A stretch of DNA of 64,000 nucleotides. Source: Camelus bactrianus (Eukaryota; Chordata; Mammalia; Artiodactyla; Camelidae). Location of the stretch: assembly GCF_048773025.1 (NCBI RefSeq), contig NC_133546.1, positions 65,929,001 to 65,993,000 on the forward strand, given 5' to 3'. The notes beneath the pieces were generated by a model. The model worked only from the letters and a program-made list of their open reading frames with translations. It searched no databases and was not told the origin of the DNA. The translations under genes were made by a program, and so were the position numbers. Of the stretch, positions 1 to 13,309 are shown piece after piece. Each line of letters opens with the position of its first letter. Positions within the stretch are counted from its first letter, which is position 1.

Positions 1-1349
1 CCTTAAGGAACTCTGGTCTGATTCTGAGACCTAGGATCAAGTCACTGTTGTGACTTAACTTGCCTCTCAGTTTGGGCCCAAGGGCTAAAGACTGTTTATC
101 TTATTTTAAGACCACATCCACCTTATTCTGAATTCTAATAATTAGGCCCTTGTTTATTCCCTTTATTACAGTCCTACTGGCACCTCAGGACTTATAGGGT
201 AGAGACTGACTGCTGAAACAACCCCATCCACCATGGGAAGCAAGATCCCACCTGCTGTGACTATGGCCTGCTGTGGCAGACATGACTTCTGCCATCTGCG
301 TGCATCGTCCAGGATGATTGCCTGATCTGGCTTCCATGTGGCCATGCTCTTCCAGTTTCCTGACCATCAGAGTTACCCTGGGTTGGCTCTCATTGATATC
401 CAATAGCTGCTGTCAAATGGCTCCCTGTTTCCTTGCTCCGTGGACACTGAATTTTGTGAGATTCTTCCCCTAGTCCCTGTACCACCCAAGTGAGCATGTT
501 TTTTCCAGACTCAGTACCAAGTCCGCCTTGCCTCACTGAGGTTAACCCTCCATGCACAGCTAGGGTATGTGATGACAGATAACTGGCAGGCAGGAAGGAT
601 GGACAGAGGGAGAGAGAAAAGAATCAAGAAGATTACTAAGGAAACTGTGAGCAGTAGTGAGGGTGGCCTGAACCATGCTAGTAATGTTCCTTAAGAAAAC
701 TACAAAAATATGTTTTAGTGCAAAAGCAAACTATTTTCATAATGTGTTTTATATGAAAAGAGTCTTTTCACAATTAAATAGGGTACCTGAAATCCCCCTT
801 TGTCTGTTCTAAACTTACTATTTTAACCTAGGACCATTTTTAGTAAAAAACCTCTTATAATATCACTTTACTTTAATCCTCACAGTCTCTTTTTTTCCAG
901 ATGTTATATTTCTTTTAAATAACTGCAAAGACGTCAAATCAAATTAGCCCTTTCATTTCAAAAGTGAAAAGCTCCAGTGAGCAAAGACAAACTTTTATGG
1001 CAAATTGGTTAACAAAGTGCTGTCTCATGAGAATTGGACCTTAAACTAGAAAAGTGACTCTAAATGTTTAACATCTCCTTGGCAATCTGAATTCTTCCTG
1101 CAGCCACTGAATTTTTTTTCTCATCTAACCACAACTCTTCACACTGTACGCATTGGAATTGTTTCTTTACACCCCTATTAATTAAAAACTAAACAAACAA
1201 ACAAAAAATACAGGCTCTACTAAAAGAATCCAGCTTAGTTCTATCATTATGTGACGTTATTTTACTTTAACCTCAGTGATTATATTTTCTTGCTATTTAG
1301 CCAGACTGTAGTGGTTCTCAACATTGGCTTTCAAAAAAAAAAAAAAGTT
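1..1349. other. gene-free unique DNA
   Basis: No recognisable gene or repeat. A 72-codon minus-strand frame at 185-403 has no family resemblance that I recognise, and no plausible splice or start context supports it. The right half is AT-rich with short A and T runs. Confidence 0.5.
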
Positions 1350-1436
1350 TAGAAATTAATACAAGGTGCTTAAAACAGTGTCTGAAACAGTGCCTTATAC
1401 AGTAAAAGCTATGTAAATGCTAACTATTATTATTAT
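1350..1436 (+). repeat. MIR SINE tail fragment
   Basis: The sequence runs through 'gcttaaaacagtg', 'cagtgccttatacagtaaa' and 'atgctaactattattatta', which follows the 3' part of the MIR consensus (recalled). It is an ancient tRNA-derived SINE shared by all mammals. Only the tail is recognisable. Confidence 0.6.
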
Positions 1437-1679
1437 TAACAGCCCTTGGACTCCTCTTAAAATCAACTAAATCCAAACCCATGAAGATTAGGTGCAGTCA
1501 TCAACGTTCCTGGGCTCACACACTGGAATGTTTTCCAAAGCTCTCCATGTGATTCCAATGAGCAACAAGTGTTTCTCAACACTGAGGTCTAACCACGTGC
1601 CAATGAAACAAATTCTATGGCTTAAATCTCAGAAAAGCTAACCAGTCCCATTCTATGCTGTACTGATAAGAAAAAAATC

Positions 1680-2115
1680 TACTATTTACCAAGCACTGTG
1701 AGTGTCAAGGAAGACATAAAAAATGAGTAAAACAATCTCTACACTCAAGCAACTAGCAATAACCAAATAAATACAGAGCAATTCTTTAAGGGTAACAATA
1801 GTAATATTAACTAAGAGTGTGAGTCAGACAAAGAAAGGATTAGCCAATTCTACTTGGATAAAGCAAGAAGACTCCCACAGAAACAGGAACTTGAACCGGC
1901 CCTTTAGGGATGAATGGGATTAAGTTGGGTAGAAACTAGGGAAAGACATATGTCTAAAATGTACACAGGGGAGAATGGCATGAAGTGTTCAAGGACCTAT
2001 GAAGAAGTGAAAAGTTAAAGGAGAAAATGCACTGAAGGCAAAGCTGAACAGATTGGAAGGGCCTATAGAACCTGGGCAAACAACTGTGACTTTTCCCTGT
2101 AGGTGAAAGGAATCC
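1680..2115. repeat. ancient mammalian interspersed repeat, family uncertain
   Basis: The start resembles the 'accaagcactgtg' opening of very old mammalian repeats. The text then resembles a family with further pieces near 35.6, 38.5, 46.5 and 62.9 kb. It is highly diverged and has no coding potential. The family name is not resolved from the sequence alone. Confidence 0.35.
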
Positions 2116-2413
2116 AAGGAGGCATCTTAAGAAAAAGAGTAACAGTTATATCTACAACTTCTGTCTCTCCTGTCTTCATACATCATGAGTAGCAGTAAAC
2201 CTTCACATTCGACTTGGGTTCTCACACGGTCATGCTGATATGTTCAGCTGAAACCAGCCTCTCCATTATGCCCTCGCTCAGTTCGCTTGAGAGAGAAAGA
2301 CAAGATGTTTTTGAAGTTAAAATTTTAATCATCATCAGCCAGACTAAGCTCAGAAAGTTGTTCTACGAGTCTCCTTTTCCCCATTTCTTTCCATGGAAAC
2401 AAATAAAGGAAAT

Positions 2414-2432
2414 GTTTTTGTTTTTGTTTTTG
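2414..2432 (+). repeat. short (GTTTTT)n simple repeat
   Basis: About three tandem units of GTTTTT just upstream of an L1 3' end. Confidence 0.8.
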
Positions 2433-2479
2433 TCTTTGAATATAAGCTTCTATACTAGATCCAACCAAGATTTTATATA

Positions 2480-3043
2480 AAATGGAAACAGCCTAAATGT
2501 CCATCAACAGGTCACTGGATAAAGAAGATGTAGTATATTTATACAATGGAATACTACTCAGCCATAAAAACCGACAACATGATGCCATTTGCAGCAACAT
2601 GGATGCTCCTGGAGAATGTCATTCTAAGTGAAGTAAGCCAGAAAGAGAAAGAAAAATACCATATGAGATCGCTCATATGTGGAATCTAAAAAACAAAAAC
2701 AAAAACAAACAAACAAAAACAAAGCGTAAATACAGGACAGAAATAGACTCACAGACAGAGAATACAGACTTGTGGTTACCGGGGAGTGGAGGGTGGGAAG
2801 GGATAGCCTGGGATTTCAAAATTGTAGAATAGATAAACAAGATTACACTGTATAGCACAGGGAAATATACACAAAATGTTATGATAACTCACAGAGAAAA
2901 AAATGTGACAATGAGTGTGTATATGTCCATGAATGACTGAAAAATTGTGCTGAACACTGGAATTTGACACATTGTAAAATGATTATAAATCAATAAAAAA
3001 ATGTTAAAAAAAATAAATAAAATTGGACTGCAAAAAAAAAAAA
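2480..3043 (+). mobile_element. L1 3' end, 5'-truncated, young
   Basis: The left part encodes the end of L1 ORF2, with the 'gcctaaatgtccatcaacag' and 'atactactcagccataaa' blocks that mark L1 ORF2 C-termini. It is followed by a 3' UTR ending in 'aatcaataaa' and A-rich DNA. Across about 130 bases of ORF2 end it differs by roughly one base from the reverse copy at 45.5-45.7 kb, so both are recent insertions of one subfamily. It lacks the 5' UTR, ORF1 and nearly all of ORF2, and cannot move by itself. Confidence 0.93.
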
Positions 3044-3205
3044 TGAGAAGAGGAAAATACAGACCTCTCAGATGAAAGAAAATGACTCCAAAGGAGTCCA
3101 CATTTGAGGAGGGCTATCTTGAAGTTATACATTTCTTAACAGAATCTATTAACAGAATTTTTCTTTCAAAATAAGACTACATATTCACAGAGTGAATATA
3201 CCACT

Positions 3206-3390
3206 TAAATAACAACAGCAAGTATTTATTGAGGGCTTAATATATGATTAGAATTAGGCTTACTGTCCTCACTACAAATAGGTCTGTACTGTTTTTAAAG
3301 TCTGCTTTACAGATGAGGAAACTGAGGGTTAATACTGTTAAATAAGTGTCCAAAACTGCCAAGGGTCTGATATTTTACCATACTTGAGAG
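3206..3390 (-). repeat. MIR SINE, 5' consensus end missing
   Basis: Contains 'cagatgaggaaactgaggg', the reverse complement of the MIR core block. The rest of the same MIR may lie at 3785-3895. Confidence 0.7.
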
Positions 3391-3784
3391 CTAACAAGTC
3401 AACCTGCTCCAGTCTCATTAAAGCTTGCAGAAGGCAGGAGACTTCTGGGTCAGAGACAAAGAACTTCATTACTCCGAGCACTAGCAGTAGACAGAGTATC
3501 AGCATTTTCTTTTGCTGATTTCCTCAATCCCAGTTCCCATAAGGCAACTCAAAGAGGGCCAGGTGAGACCTGTACACACATAGATTGAGTTACAGAATAT
3601 GTATAATGGGTTCCAGGAATTTTTATAAAGGACAGTAATATGCCTGCCTTTTGCTCTAGGAGACACTGTGTTTGTCTTCAAAGGTTAGCTGCCAAACAAA
3701 CATGATAGAAACAAAGTCTAAAACAAAGGTAGTCAGTGCCTCTGCTTGAAAGATGTGAAGACACACCAAGAAAACCATGGAGAA
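3391..3784. other. about 390 bases between two MIR pieces
   Basis: Nothing recognised. The flanking MIR halves are in the same orientation and nearly consecutive in the consensus, so this stretch may be an old insertion or a diverged centre. Confidence 0.3.
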
Positions 3785-3895
3785 CTGTCTCCCAGCAACA
3801 AGTTGCCCACACTCACATAATTAGTAAAGGCAGAACCAGGATTTGAACCTATGCCCATGTCACCCACACAGCAGAGCTCTATACAAAGGTATCAG
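3785..3895 (-). repeat. MIR SINE, tRNA-related part
   Basis: The text 'agtaaaggcagaaccaggat' followed by 'ttgaacctatgcccatgt' matches the reverse complement of the MIR tRNA-related head. It is probably the remainder of the MIR that starts at 3206. Confidence 0.65.
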
Positions 3896-6878
3896 AAAGC
3901 AACTCATGAAGGACACCCCGAGCTTTGTAAAACTTGAGAATCTAGATCCTCTCATCATTTCAGAAGAGGATGAACCAAAAAAGACTTTCAAGGAGCCTCG
4001 ATTGTCAACACTGGTTAAGATTTTCTCCTTTTAAAGGTAGAAACATGAAAAAACACATCCTCTGGAAGATCTTAGATCTCTTTATGCAGAGAGGAAAGTT
4101 AAAGATGTAGCAAGCATAATAATGCCAGAAAAAAAATAATAACCTAGGATATTCTTGGATGTTGTCTCCAGATGCTGAGTTTTAATTTAATTCCAGCCTG
4201 ACTTAAAGAGTAGATGAAAGATATTTAAATACTAAGTCAGTAGTGTAGTTGAATATGCTCTTTTCCTACCATTCACTATTTTAGACCATTAGGCACTCTG
4301 TTGAGGAGATATAAAAGTATGATTATGATTTGTGTCTTCTTCAATCTTAGGGCTCAGAGAATTTTATTCTGCTATTCAGAGGGGAACAAAACTATTGGCT
4401 TAAATAACAAAAGCTGACTGTGGAGGAGACTGTTGCTGCAGTTTGGGATCTAAGTCAATGGAAACACTTACTACTTACCAAGGTCCACATGTATGGACAC
4501 GCAGACTGTTAGATAACAATAGATGGATCTTCACCTGTTCGATACCCAGACCTAATTTTTGATGATTGCAATATCCACTGCTAAAAGTAAATACTGTTTA
4601 CTGACCTCTTAGAATAGCAGTGCTGACTTGGAAAAGGGAAGTAGTTTCATCTGGTCTTAACGTGTAAACAGGGTAAGTCTCAGCGGGAATGCTGGCTTTG
4701 AGAGATTTGGACAAGGGGACACCAAAGCCAAAGATTCATTTCTGCACATTGCAAAGGCTAGTTTCCTGCTTCGTGCCCTGTACACAGCTGTCCTGCTGGA
4801 GAGCTCTCTCTGTTTCAGAGAAACAAACTGTAAAGTCTGCCATGGGTCAGTGAAATCATTGTTTGCTGTAGAGTGTGCCCAAGGGGGAGATTGAGTCTCT
4901 CTTCCAGGATTTGAAATCTGTCCCGAATCCATGGCCCATACAGATGCTGGTATGCTGCTTGGCATTTGGGGATTTCTTGCTGATGAATATAATACAGCCA
5001 AAGCCTTGCTTGGCTGCAAAGAGAAACCAGAGAAAAATAAAGATGTGCTTTCGTTGGTAACATATTGTGGGGTCGGGATGTTGTTCTAGTGACTCACTTG
5101 AAAAAAAAGATGTGGTAGGAAAACTAAACTCAACCCCATGACAAAGCGCTATGGCTTTTGTTGAATAATAATTCCAGCCAGCTCACTGGCCAGGATTCTT
5201 TTTATATAGGCTGGGTCTACATGATTCCAAAATATCCAGTACATTTAATTCTAAAATCTGCTCTAGTAGCCTGGCTATTTCGCTTGTGAAATGTTAAACT
5301 TGAACACTTTTGACCAATAATATATACAATGCATACACTAGTGAGTGACTAATTATTTGATTAATTAATAGCATCCTGAAAGTTTTGGATGCTTTGGTGT
5401 TTTATAGACAGATTCACAGAGCTCACTGCTCTTGGAACCCACCATCCTATTATCATCTCTGCTTTTTTGGCTTCTAGGTTAGACAGTATACTTCTCAACT
5501 AGAACAGCCCCTCTGTCACTGGAGTGGAAGGGGAGATGGGCAGGAGAGTGTGACTGACCACCTCGGGTCTATGCCTTCCATCTCTGAGGCACTCTGCCAA
5601 GCACTCAGCCTTTTTGTTTCTTTAACCCCTTTATTACAGTCTTTGTTATAGTCTGAGTTTTTTCTTTATATTAATGATTCTTCCATAACCATAATTCATA
5701 ACATACACATTCCTGTCTAAGCCATGTTACATTGTTACCTTCAAGTGGAAGAGAATTTCTTCCTGTCTTCACCTTTCAAATATTGTCTATACTTTAAGGT
5801 GGAGTTCAAAGCTATCCCTTCTATAAAAACAAGTGTGAATCCCTCCTGTACCATGCATTGATGCCATAAAACTACATCTATAGTTTTATTGCAGGACACT
5901 CTACCTTGGGTTATAACTCTGTGTGTCCATGTCTGTGTCACACTAACTTGTTAGCTCCTTGAGTTCTACACTCCTATTTACCCTCAAGATCCATTCTTCT
6001 TCCATTTCATTTCTTTATACCCAGCTCAGTTATTCACCCATACTAGACAAGTGGCAAATGATTTTTTAATTGAATGATGCCCACATCCTCCAAGTAAATA
6101 CACCAGATGACAAAGTGGTAGGAGGGATGGGGTGAGGGGAGAGGGAGAAAGCGGGAGGCACAACATCAAATTGGAAATCCAGCCTGATTTAACATCTAAT
6201 ACATAATTATTCATACTGACAAATACCATAAGGAAAAACTCAAACACGATTGCTCTGCATTTTGAAGTGCTTTATTTTTTCCTTTAGTATATTTACTCAC
6301 ACACAAACAATATTTATTTTTCTCCTGATTGAAACATGAATGTTTCTACTTGGCTTCCTTTTGGACAAACTGCTTCAAGACAAACCAATTTTGACAATAA
6401 AGTAAATTTTCTCGCTGCCCTTGACCAACAACCCCATTCTTTGTTTTAAAACAATAATTTGATGCCTGGATGCCGCCTTTCCCTCAAGGCAATGAAGGGA
6501 GAAGACAAGAGCCAGTGAAAGTTAATATAAAACAGCATCACCAGTTAGAATACAATTCACATCAGGGTGGCAATGGCTGTGAGTGGCTGGTTACTTCTAC
6601 AGAAGAAAAGGACATATTCAGAAATGAACTACCTATAACAGAGAAGTATATTCTTTTCATAATAAATTGAAAGAGGTAATCCTATCTTAAATTCACTCCT
6701 TAATAAGATTTAGTATTTGTGGGGAATTCATGAAACAGATTGTTTTTCAGTCAGTCATTGACCCCCTGGGAATTTTATTTTCAATTTTTATTTTCAGTGT
6801 TCACGATTCATGCTTTCTCATCTATATTGATAGCTGACATTCTTTCAAATGGATGACCCTGGAGGGTTGATGGTCCTG
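3896..6878. other. gene-free unique DNA
   Basis: Nothing recognised. The longest frame (4657-5019, minus, 120 codons) overlaps other frames on both strands and matches no family I know. No repeat family was identified in this stretch. Confidence 0.45.
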
Positions 6879-7083
6879 GTTTGTTTTGTTTTGTTTTGTT
6901 TTGTGTTTTCTTTGTTGTTGTTGACACATAGTCAGTTTACAATGTTGTCAATTTCTGGTGTACAGCACATTGCTTCAGTCAAACATGAATATATATATAT
7001 ATATATATATTCGCTGTCATATCCTTTTTCAGCATAAGCTACTACAAGATATTGAATATAGCTCCCTGGGCTATAGATTGTCT
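6879..7083 (-). mobile_element. short L1 3' tail insertion
   Basis: Reads in reverse as the terminal roughly 200 bases of an L1 3' UTR: 'ctgggctatag' side first, then an internal AT run at about 6988-7010, then 'gtacaccagaaattgacaac', ending at the (TTTTG)n tract at 6879-6903. In minus orientation that tract is the CAAAA-type tail. No clear target duplication was found. Confidence 0.75.
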
Positions 7084-7624
7084 TGCTTTTTGAATAGAGA
7101 TTTAAATGGCCCCACCATTTTCATTTGATTTTATTATTAAAAACAGAGTCTAGGGATTTTACACTATGCATCACAAATCGTGAACCTTTGCTCTCTGCCA
7201 ATCCTGTAGTTGAAATTTCTAACACTTAGCAATTTTCTAACATTGTGGTTGAAGTCATCTTAGAAAGACCTACCTTTATATTTTCCCCTTGTGATGCAAA
7301 ATCAATACTCCACTGCCTGAGAAAAAGTGAGGCACCCCATTCATGCTAGACTGCTGAGTGAAAATTTAATGGGTAGGCAGCAAATCTCTGCATGTTAGGG
7401 AAACACAGAAACTAATAAAAGCCCTGCTGATTGCTGACTTTCTTGTTGGAAATATTAAATTTGTTCAGGTTTCAGGGTTTTTTAATGTCATCTTTCTGCA
7501 CTCTTTTTTTTGAGGAATTTCATGAAGAGCATGCAGAATGACTGAAAGAAACCTACCCTGTTCTTGCAACATTTCACATAAAAATTTCCATTTAACTTTC
7601 CACATGCTCTCTGCAGTCATTATC
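7084..7624. other. gene-free unique DNA
   Basis: Nothing recognised. Confidence 0.4.
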
Positions 7625-7679
7625 TTTTTCCTTTCTTTCTTCCTTTCTTCCCTCCTTCCTTCTTTCCTTCTTTCTTTGT
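7625..7679 (+). repeat. polypyrimidine (CTTT/CCTT)n tract
   Basis: About 55 bases almost wholly C and T, with mixed CTTT, CCTT and TTCC units. It can form purine-pyrimidine triplex structures. The long frames on both strands here are only translations of the tract. Confidence 0.9.
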
Positions 7680-8020
7680 TTATACAATCAAATAACATTC
7701 AGCATATATCAATGAAAATACTTGTGATGTCTTAGAAAACCAATAAACTGAGATAATGTGGCAAAGAAGACTAAAAATAAAGTGAAATCTCTAGGCTCTA
7801 GGATTCTCCTGCAAAGTTGCTCACAAGGTGAAAATATTTAACTTTGGGTGAAGTGTAGAGAAAATTAGCTGCAACTTACACAGGAGAGCTGGAAGATTCA
7901 ATCATGTGCTGGAGTGCGTATGTCTGTCATAAAGAACAGTCGCACTCTTACCCACAGGGAACTCTTCCTCTCGCTGCCCGCCATTGGACACCACCTTCTT
8001 AAAGTGCTTCCTTTTCCAGA

Positions 8021-8206
8021 AGTGGTTCTCAGACTTGAGCAAGCACCCTAGTTCCCTGGAGGGCTTGTGAAAATGCAGACACTGGGGTTCCCCCCACAGC
8101 TTTCTGACTCACTAGGCCTAGGGTCTGGCCAGAGAATTTGCATTTCTAACAAGTCCCCAGGGGCCACTGACCCTGCTGCTTTGATGACCACACTTTGGAT
8201 ACCAGC
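8021..8206 (-). mobile_element. MER20-like hAT non-autonomous DNA transposon
   Basis: Begins 'agtggttctcagacttgagc', passes 'gagaatttgcatttctaaca' and ends near 'gaccacactttggataccag', following the reverse complement of the MER20 consensus as I recall it. The terminal inverted repeat is 'agtggttctc' at the left and a decayed copy at the right. It is an old, dead MITE. Confidence 0.75.
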
Positions 8207-9484
8207 CCTAGGAGGGAGTAGCCTGGAGCAGCTGCGAGGCCAGCATGGGGGTGGATGGAGTGAGTAGAAGAGCTGGGAGAGATCTGTGGAAAGGACCAAA
8301 GGGCTACCCTGACAGCCAACCTGTGAAGGAGAATTACGGTCTTAAAAATGTTCCATGTGGTCACACTGAACCAAGGGACACGTGAATCATGAAGACGTTA
8401 GAAAAACAAAAGAACTGCAAGAAAAACGTACAAGGGAAAAGGAGAGGTCACAGACAGACCAAGCTCTTCATAAAACGACAGTAACTAAAGCAGATTACAA
8501 GGAAAAATATATTCATCTTTCAGAACTCCCTTCATCCACTCAAATGGAACGCGGTGGAACTTTCCTTCTACAAGAAAGCAGAACAGGTGTGAATCTCAGT
8601 CCACTGACTGAAGTATACAGAAACACCATCCTCCCGATCTTCCGGTACTCAGATGAATTGCCAAATCCAAGTTCTATGCCATCTGGGTAAATGCAACCTC
8701 GGTCATATGTGATCTGTCCCCCTGACTTCCGGGTTCTGATACTGAAAGTTCAAGGATGGTAGGCTAAGCCCAGGCAGGGCACAGAGTTCAGTGCTTTGTG
8801 GTCTTCAAATATTGGTCCTCAATCCACGTAAGTCATAGTCACGATGTCACGGACCTTGCTCCACAGCCCTATTTGCTACGCCATGCAGTGCAATGCTGTG
8901 AGGAACTTCAGCGGCCTTTTTCCTGCAGACCAGTCTGATGGAAGGCCCCACAGAGCCACTCTCCTCCACATTCCTGTCACCCTCTCCCAGCTGCGGAGCT
9001 GCCATTGCTCTGAGGCCCACAGACTGTTAGCTCCTCTCCTTCCCTCAGGCAGGAGGGGAATCTCTCTCCAGTTTATGGTTGGGAAACAAGTCCCTGAACT
9101 CCCCGCCATTCACAGCTACACTTCTCTGGGGCCCATTCCCTCACTTTTACTTCCTTCACAGCTTTTTCTGTTTTCAGGATTGAAGTCCAACTGTCTGAGA
9201 GTTCATAACCTCCAGGAGCCAGAAGTGTAATCAGAGAAGCAGATCAGGCATACACAACAAAGAATGATGGAGAGGGCTATGCACTGGACAGGGAGCCAAC
9301 CTTGAAAATCATTAATATTAATTTTTTCAACTCTACTGGCCAAACAGCACACATATTTGGGCCGATGGTACAGCAGCCTTCTCGTGTGTAAGAATGGCTC
9401 CATTTTACAGAAAACAGAAATGTGATGTCTATTTCTTCTTTCCTCTTGGCTCTTCCTGAAACACTGAATACAGAACAGGCACTG
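8207..9484. other. gene-free unique DNA, GC-richer middle
   Basis: 8844-9230 holds a 128-codon plus-strand frame, but a 77-codon frame on the other strand overlaps it. Neither matches a family I know, and no intron-exon structure is visible. The openness is probably due to local GC content. Confidence 0.4.
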
Positions 9485-9605
9485 TTTTCTTGAAGGCAGA
9501 GACTCTTGCCTGTCTTAGTCACTGCTGTCTCTCCAGCAGATGGAACAGTGCCTGGCACACTATAGACGCACCCAGTAAGTATCTGCTGAATGACTGACTG
9601 CAGGA
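9485..9605 (+). repeat. L2 LINE 3' end
   Basis: Carries 'ggaacagtgcctggcacact' followed by 'gtaagtatctgctgaatgac', the characteristic 3' end of L2 elements (recalled consensus). Ancient and inactive. Confidence 0.8.
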
Positions 9606-9858
9606 AGAAATAAATGAATGCATAACGGAAACAAGTACAGTATTGTCTTAAAGTATTATGCAGCTCTGTTGTCCTTAGTCTGTACAAATCACACTACTGG
9701 TTAAATGTCACCTTGTACAGAAGAGTAAATGGCATAGGGATCAAATATAAGGGACGCTGACAAGTCTGTATATTTCCATGAGAGCCGAGACCTTTTCTTT
9801 GCACTGCCCACCATTCCACTGCCTGGACATGGTAGGAAAATTATAAATACCTGATGAA

Positions 9859-9945
9859 AATAAACAACAAGGTCCTACTGTAGAGCACAGAGAACTATAT
9901 TCAATATCTTGTAGTAGCCAATAATGAAAACAAATACGAAAAGGA

Positions 9946-9992
<47 letters not shown>

Positions 9993-10063
9993 ACTGAATC
10001 ATGATGCTGTACACAGAAATTAACGCAACATTATAAACCAACCATATTTCATTAACTAAATAA
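9859..10063 (+). mobile_element. short L1 3' tail insertion with perfect target duplication
   Basis: About 205 bases matching the terminal part of an L1 3' UTR ('ctactgtagagcacagagaa', then an AT run, then 'tgctgtacac', then an A-rich tail). The 16-base duplication ATAAATACCTGATGAA lies at 9843-9858 and again at 10064-10079, so both insertion boundaries are fixed exactly. An (AT)n run of about 35 bases lies at 9949-9983. Confidence 0.9.
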
Positions 10064-10079
10064 ATAAATACCTGATGAA

Positions 10080-10906
10080 TGTATTGGGTTAAAGCTAAAA
10101 TTAGGTAAAAACATCTGACTGTGGCCTGCGCGGTGGCTAAAATAAAACAGAAGTTTGAATTATATGAAGTATTGTTATAGATTCTGGTGATTTCAAAGAA
10201 AGTCAAGAAACAATCTGAGAAACCTAAGTTCAGAAGCTGAAAACCTGATCTAAACTAATCTGTGCTGTGCATCTCACATTCTCTCAAAAGCTGCCTGACT
10301 TGATTCGCCTTTGGGAAAAATGATCATTGACTTGCTACCATCTATTTGCCTGTCTGCTTCCGGCAGTCTCTGGAGTTCACGGTTTTCTGCCACAGCTCCC
10401 TATTTGAGCTCTAAGGCCAGTCTATGAGAACCTGATCCACTGGAAAGAAGGTTAGTCATCTCTGATCTGCATGGCAGCTTCCACCCATGGGCCACTCCCC
10501 TTGGTGAAGCATTTAGCACTAAGCCAGGAGCGCACGAGCTCTGACGGAACACTCCACAGGAAGAAAGGATTTGCTACTGTAGTTGCTCGTTATTTGTAAA
10601 CCTCTGTGATGCTTGTCCTGTTTGTGTTGCCCAGTTTGAGGAATACTTTGGAGGAAAAAAGACTATTTTGGAGTCCATGTGTCCTTAAGCATGGATATCT
10701 GGGAACCCTTGTTCATTCCTACTTTGTGGTGAGGATCCTCTCCACCTGTTTGGGTCCCCCGGTCTCTATTTCAATTAGGTGCACATTACAGGCTACTTTC
10801 TCATGGACCCACGAATCCAGGACTTGTCATCACCTGACTGCTGCTACTGAGGGGCCGTGCATAAGAGCTGCCACTTACAGAACAGTGTGGTAGAAAAGTC
10901 ATGAGA
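10080..10906. other. gene-free unique DNA
   Basis: Nothing recognised. Confidence 0.4.
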
Positions 10907-11092
10907 TGCAGGGTTAGGAGATCCGGGTTGGAGTTACAGTTCCACCATTGAGCCCTATGGATCTATGGAATCACTAACCTCTAAAACATATATCTTAGTG
11001 AAGATTTGTGAGAAAAGGTTGCAGGATGGTTGTGAGGTGCACATGTAAGACAAGTAGGAGGAATCATGTTGTAAGTAAATGACAATAAAAAT
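10907..11092 (+). repeat. MIR SINE
   Basis: Reads from 'gggttggagttacagttcca' through a diverged core to 'caggatggttgtgaggtgca', in the order of the MIR consensus. Confidence 0.65.
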
Positions 11093-12632
11093 TAGTTAGA
11101 CATGGCTGTTGATGGTATTAAAACTATTACTAAGAATGGAGTGGGAAGCGAAAAGGAGGATGTGACTGGGGAATTAGCCGTGGTGGCAGCAGGAGAGAGA
11201 AGAGTGGGAACTCCGGGGTCTGTGATGAATGGCAGTGAGGTGTGGACGGATGTTGTAAGATCAGGGAACCAGAGCTGACTAACTGTGCATGAATAACCTG
11301 CTAGTCATTGCCCCATAAAGAAGACAATAAACAACCTGGCCTTCAGAAGGGAGGGGGGATGGAAAAATGAGGCACACACTATGAAACCTTAACAGTCTGT
11401 GTCATCCTTCTAACACAGCAGACTCCATGAAATCACTAGAGGTGGAGGAAGAAAGAAGTCTGAACATAATGTAAGGAAGATAAATAAGCCTGAGGAAAAA
11501 AATGAATTCAACTATGCTGGCTTTTCTTATAATTTATGGTTGATAACAGGGAACACTGTTCAATCCCTTCTAGTCAGCTCAGACTCAGAGAGACCTAGGC
11601 TGGGACAAAGACTGTCAGGAGCCCACATGAACTTCTGTCCCCTCACACTGCCCCCTACAACCCATCTCAGTACCCTCACTTTTCTGCTGGGTATACTGCA
11701 ACTCAAAGTAGCTGGGAATAAAGCTACCTTGACACCTGGGTGTGCAGATGAGATGAACTTCTGTCGGTGACATCATTTAAATGGAGCTCAGATGGGAAGG
11801 TTCCTTTCATGCTGTTGTGCCATTCTTCCTTTCTCCAGCCAGCTACAATGGCATGATGCTGGACACCCGATCCTCCAGTAGGCATGTGCTATTTCTTATG
11901 TCAGTCATAGCTGAGTTTCCATCAGTCTATCTACCTTTGCTCAAACAGCATCCCCCAGAAGACAAGAGTTCAATGATGATAACCATAGTGCCAAAACCAA
12001 GGGAAACATGACCAGAGGAAGCCTTAATGACAATGTATATTCTGAAAAATAGAGCTCTTTCAAAGATTTACGCTGTAAAGCTAAGAGAAGATGGAATCTA
12101 CAGGAGACAGATTACTCTACAAGAGAATTTTCTAGAATCTAGACATTAGACTAGGCATCACGCCTAACAAACATATTTGTAGACCTACAAAGCAATACTG
12201 CAGGAAAAAAAGAAATGGATCTTAAGTCTAAAAACATGGGAGACCTCACCCCTGACAGTTATCTACTATAGGGCACAGAAAAAAATATCTGAGAAAATGA
12301 ACCAAATTCATCTTTCTTTTTTTCTTTGCTGTTGTATTGTATTGCTATTGCTGTTGGTGCTATTGTTTTTGTGATGGCATCCTCTAGAAAATACAAAGAA
12401 AATAGGCTCTATGATACAGAAAGTTATAAGAAGTGCAAAAGCTAAGCTATAAAAACCTCAAGATGAGCTAAAGATAAAGGAGAGAAATTTCAAAAAAATT
12501 AAAAGTAATCCACTGGAAAATTTAAACCACATCAGTAGCAGTAAACAGTAAAATAAATATTAAGTATTGGAAATAATGTGGAGGACAAATTTAAGAAGCA
12601 ATGTAGTATGTAGAAGCTGAGGAAAAGACCAT
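11093..12632. other. gene-free DNA, part possibly LTR-like
   Basis: No gene recognised. 11540-11770 has a GC-richer block with 'gggaataaagctaccttgac', which could be the polyadenylation region of an old LTR, but I cannot name a family. The rest is AT-rich and unassigned. Confidence 0.3.
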
Positions 12633-13309
12633 GAGAACTAATAAATGAACTCAATGGAGTTGCGGAATACAAGATTCATACACAGAAATCAGTTGCTTTT
12701 CTATACACTAATAATGAACTACAAGTAAGAAAGCAAGAAAACAATCCCTTTTAAAATTTTATCAAAAAAATAAAATACCTAGGAATAACCTTAACCAAGG
12801 AGGCGAAAGACCTATACTCTGAAAACTATAGACACTGATGAAGGAAACTGAAGATGGTACAAAGAAATGGAAAGATATCCTGATTTCTTGGATTGGAATT
12901 AATGTTGTTGAAATATCCATACTACCCCCCCAAAATTTACAAATTTAATGCAATTCTTATTAAAATATCCATGACATCTTTCACAGAACTAGAAAAAATA
13001 ATCCTAAAATTTATATGAAACCACAAAACATCCTGAGTTGCCAAAACAATCTTGAGAAAAAAGACGAAAGTTGGAGGCATCGCATTCCAACTTCAGACTG
13101 TCCTACAAAACTACAGTAATCAAGACAGCATGGTACTGGCACAAAAACAGACACAGATCAATGGAACAGAATAGAGAGACCAGAAATAAACCCAAACACT
13201 TACGATCAACTAACTTATGAAAAAGCAGGCAAGAATATACAATGGCAAAAAGACAGTTTCTCTCTTCAATTAGTGGTCCTGGCAAAACTGGACAGTTACA
13301 CATGAAAGA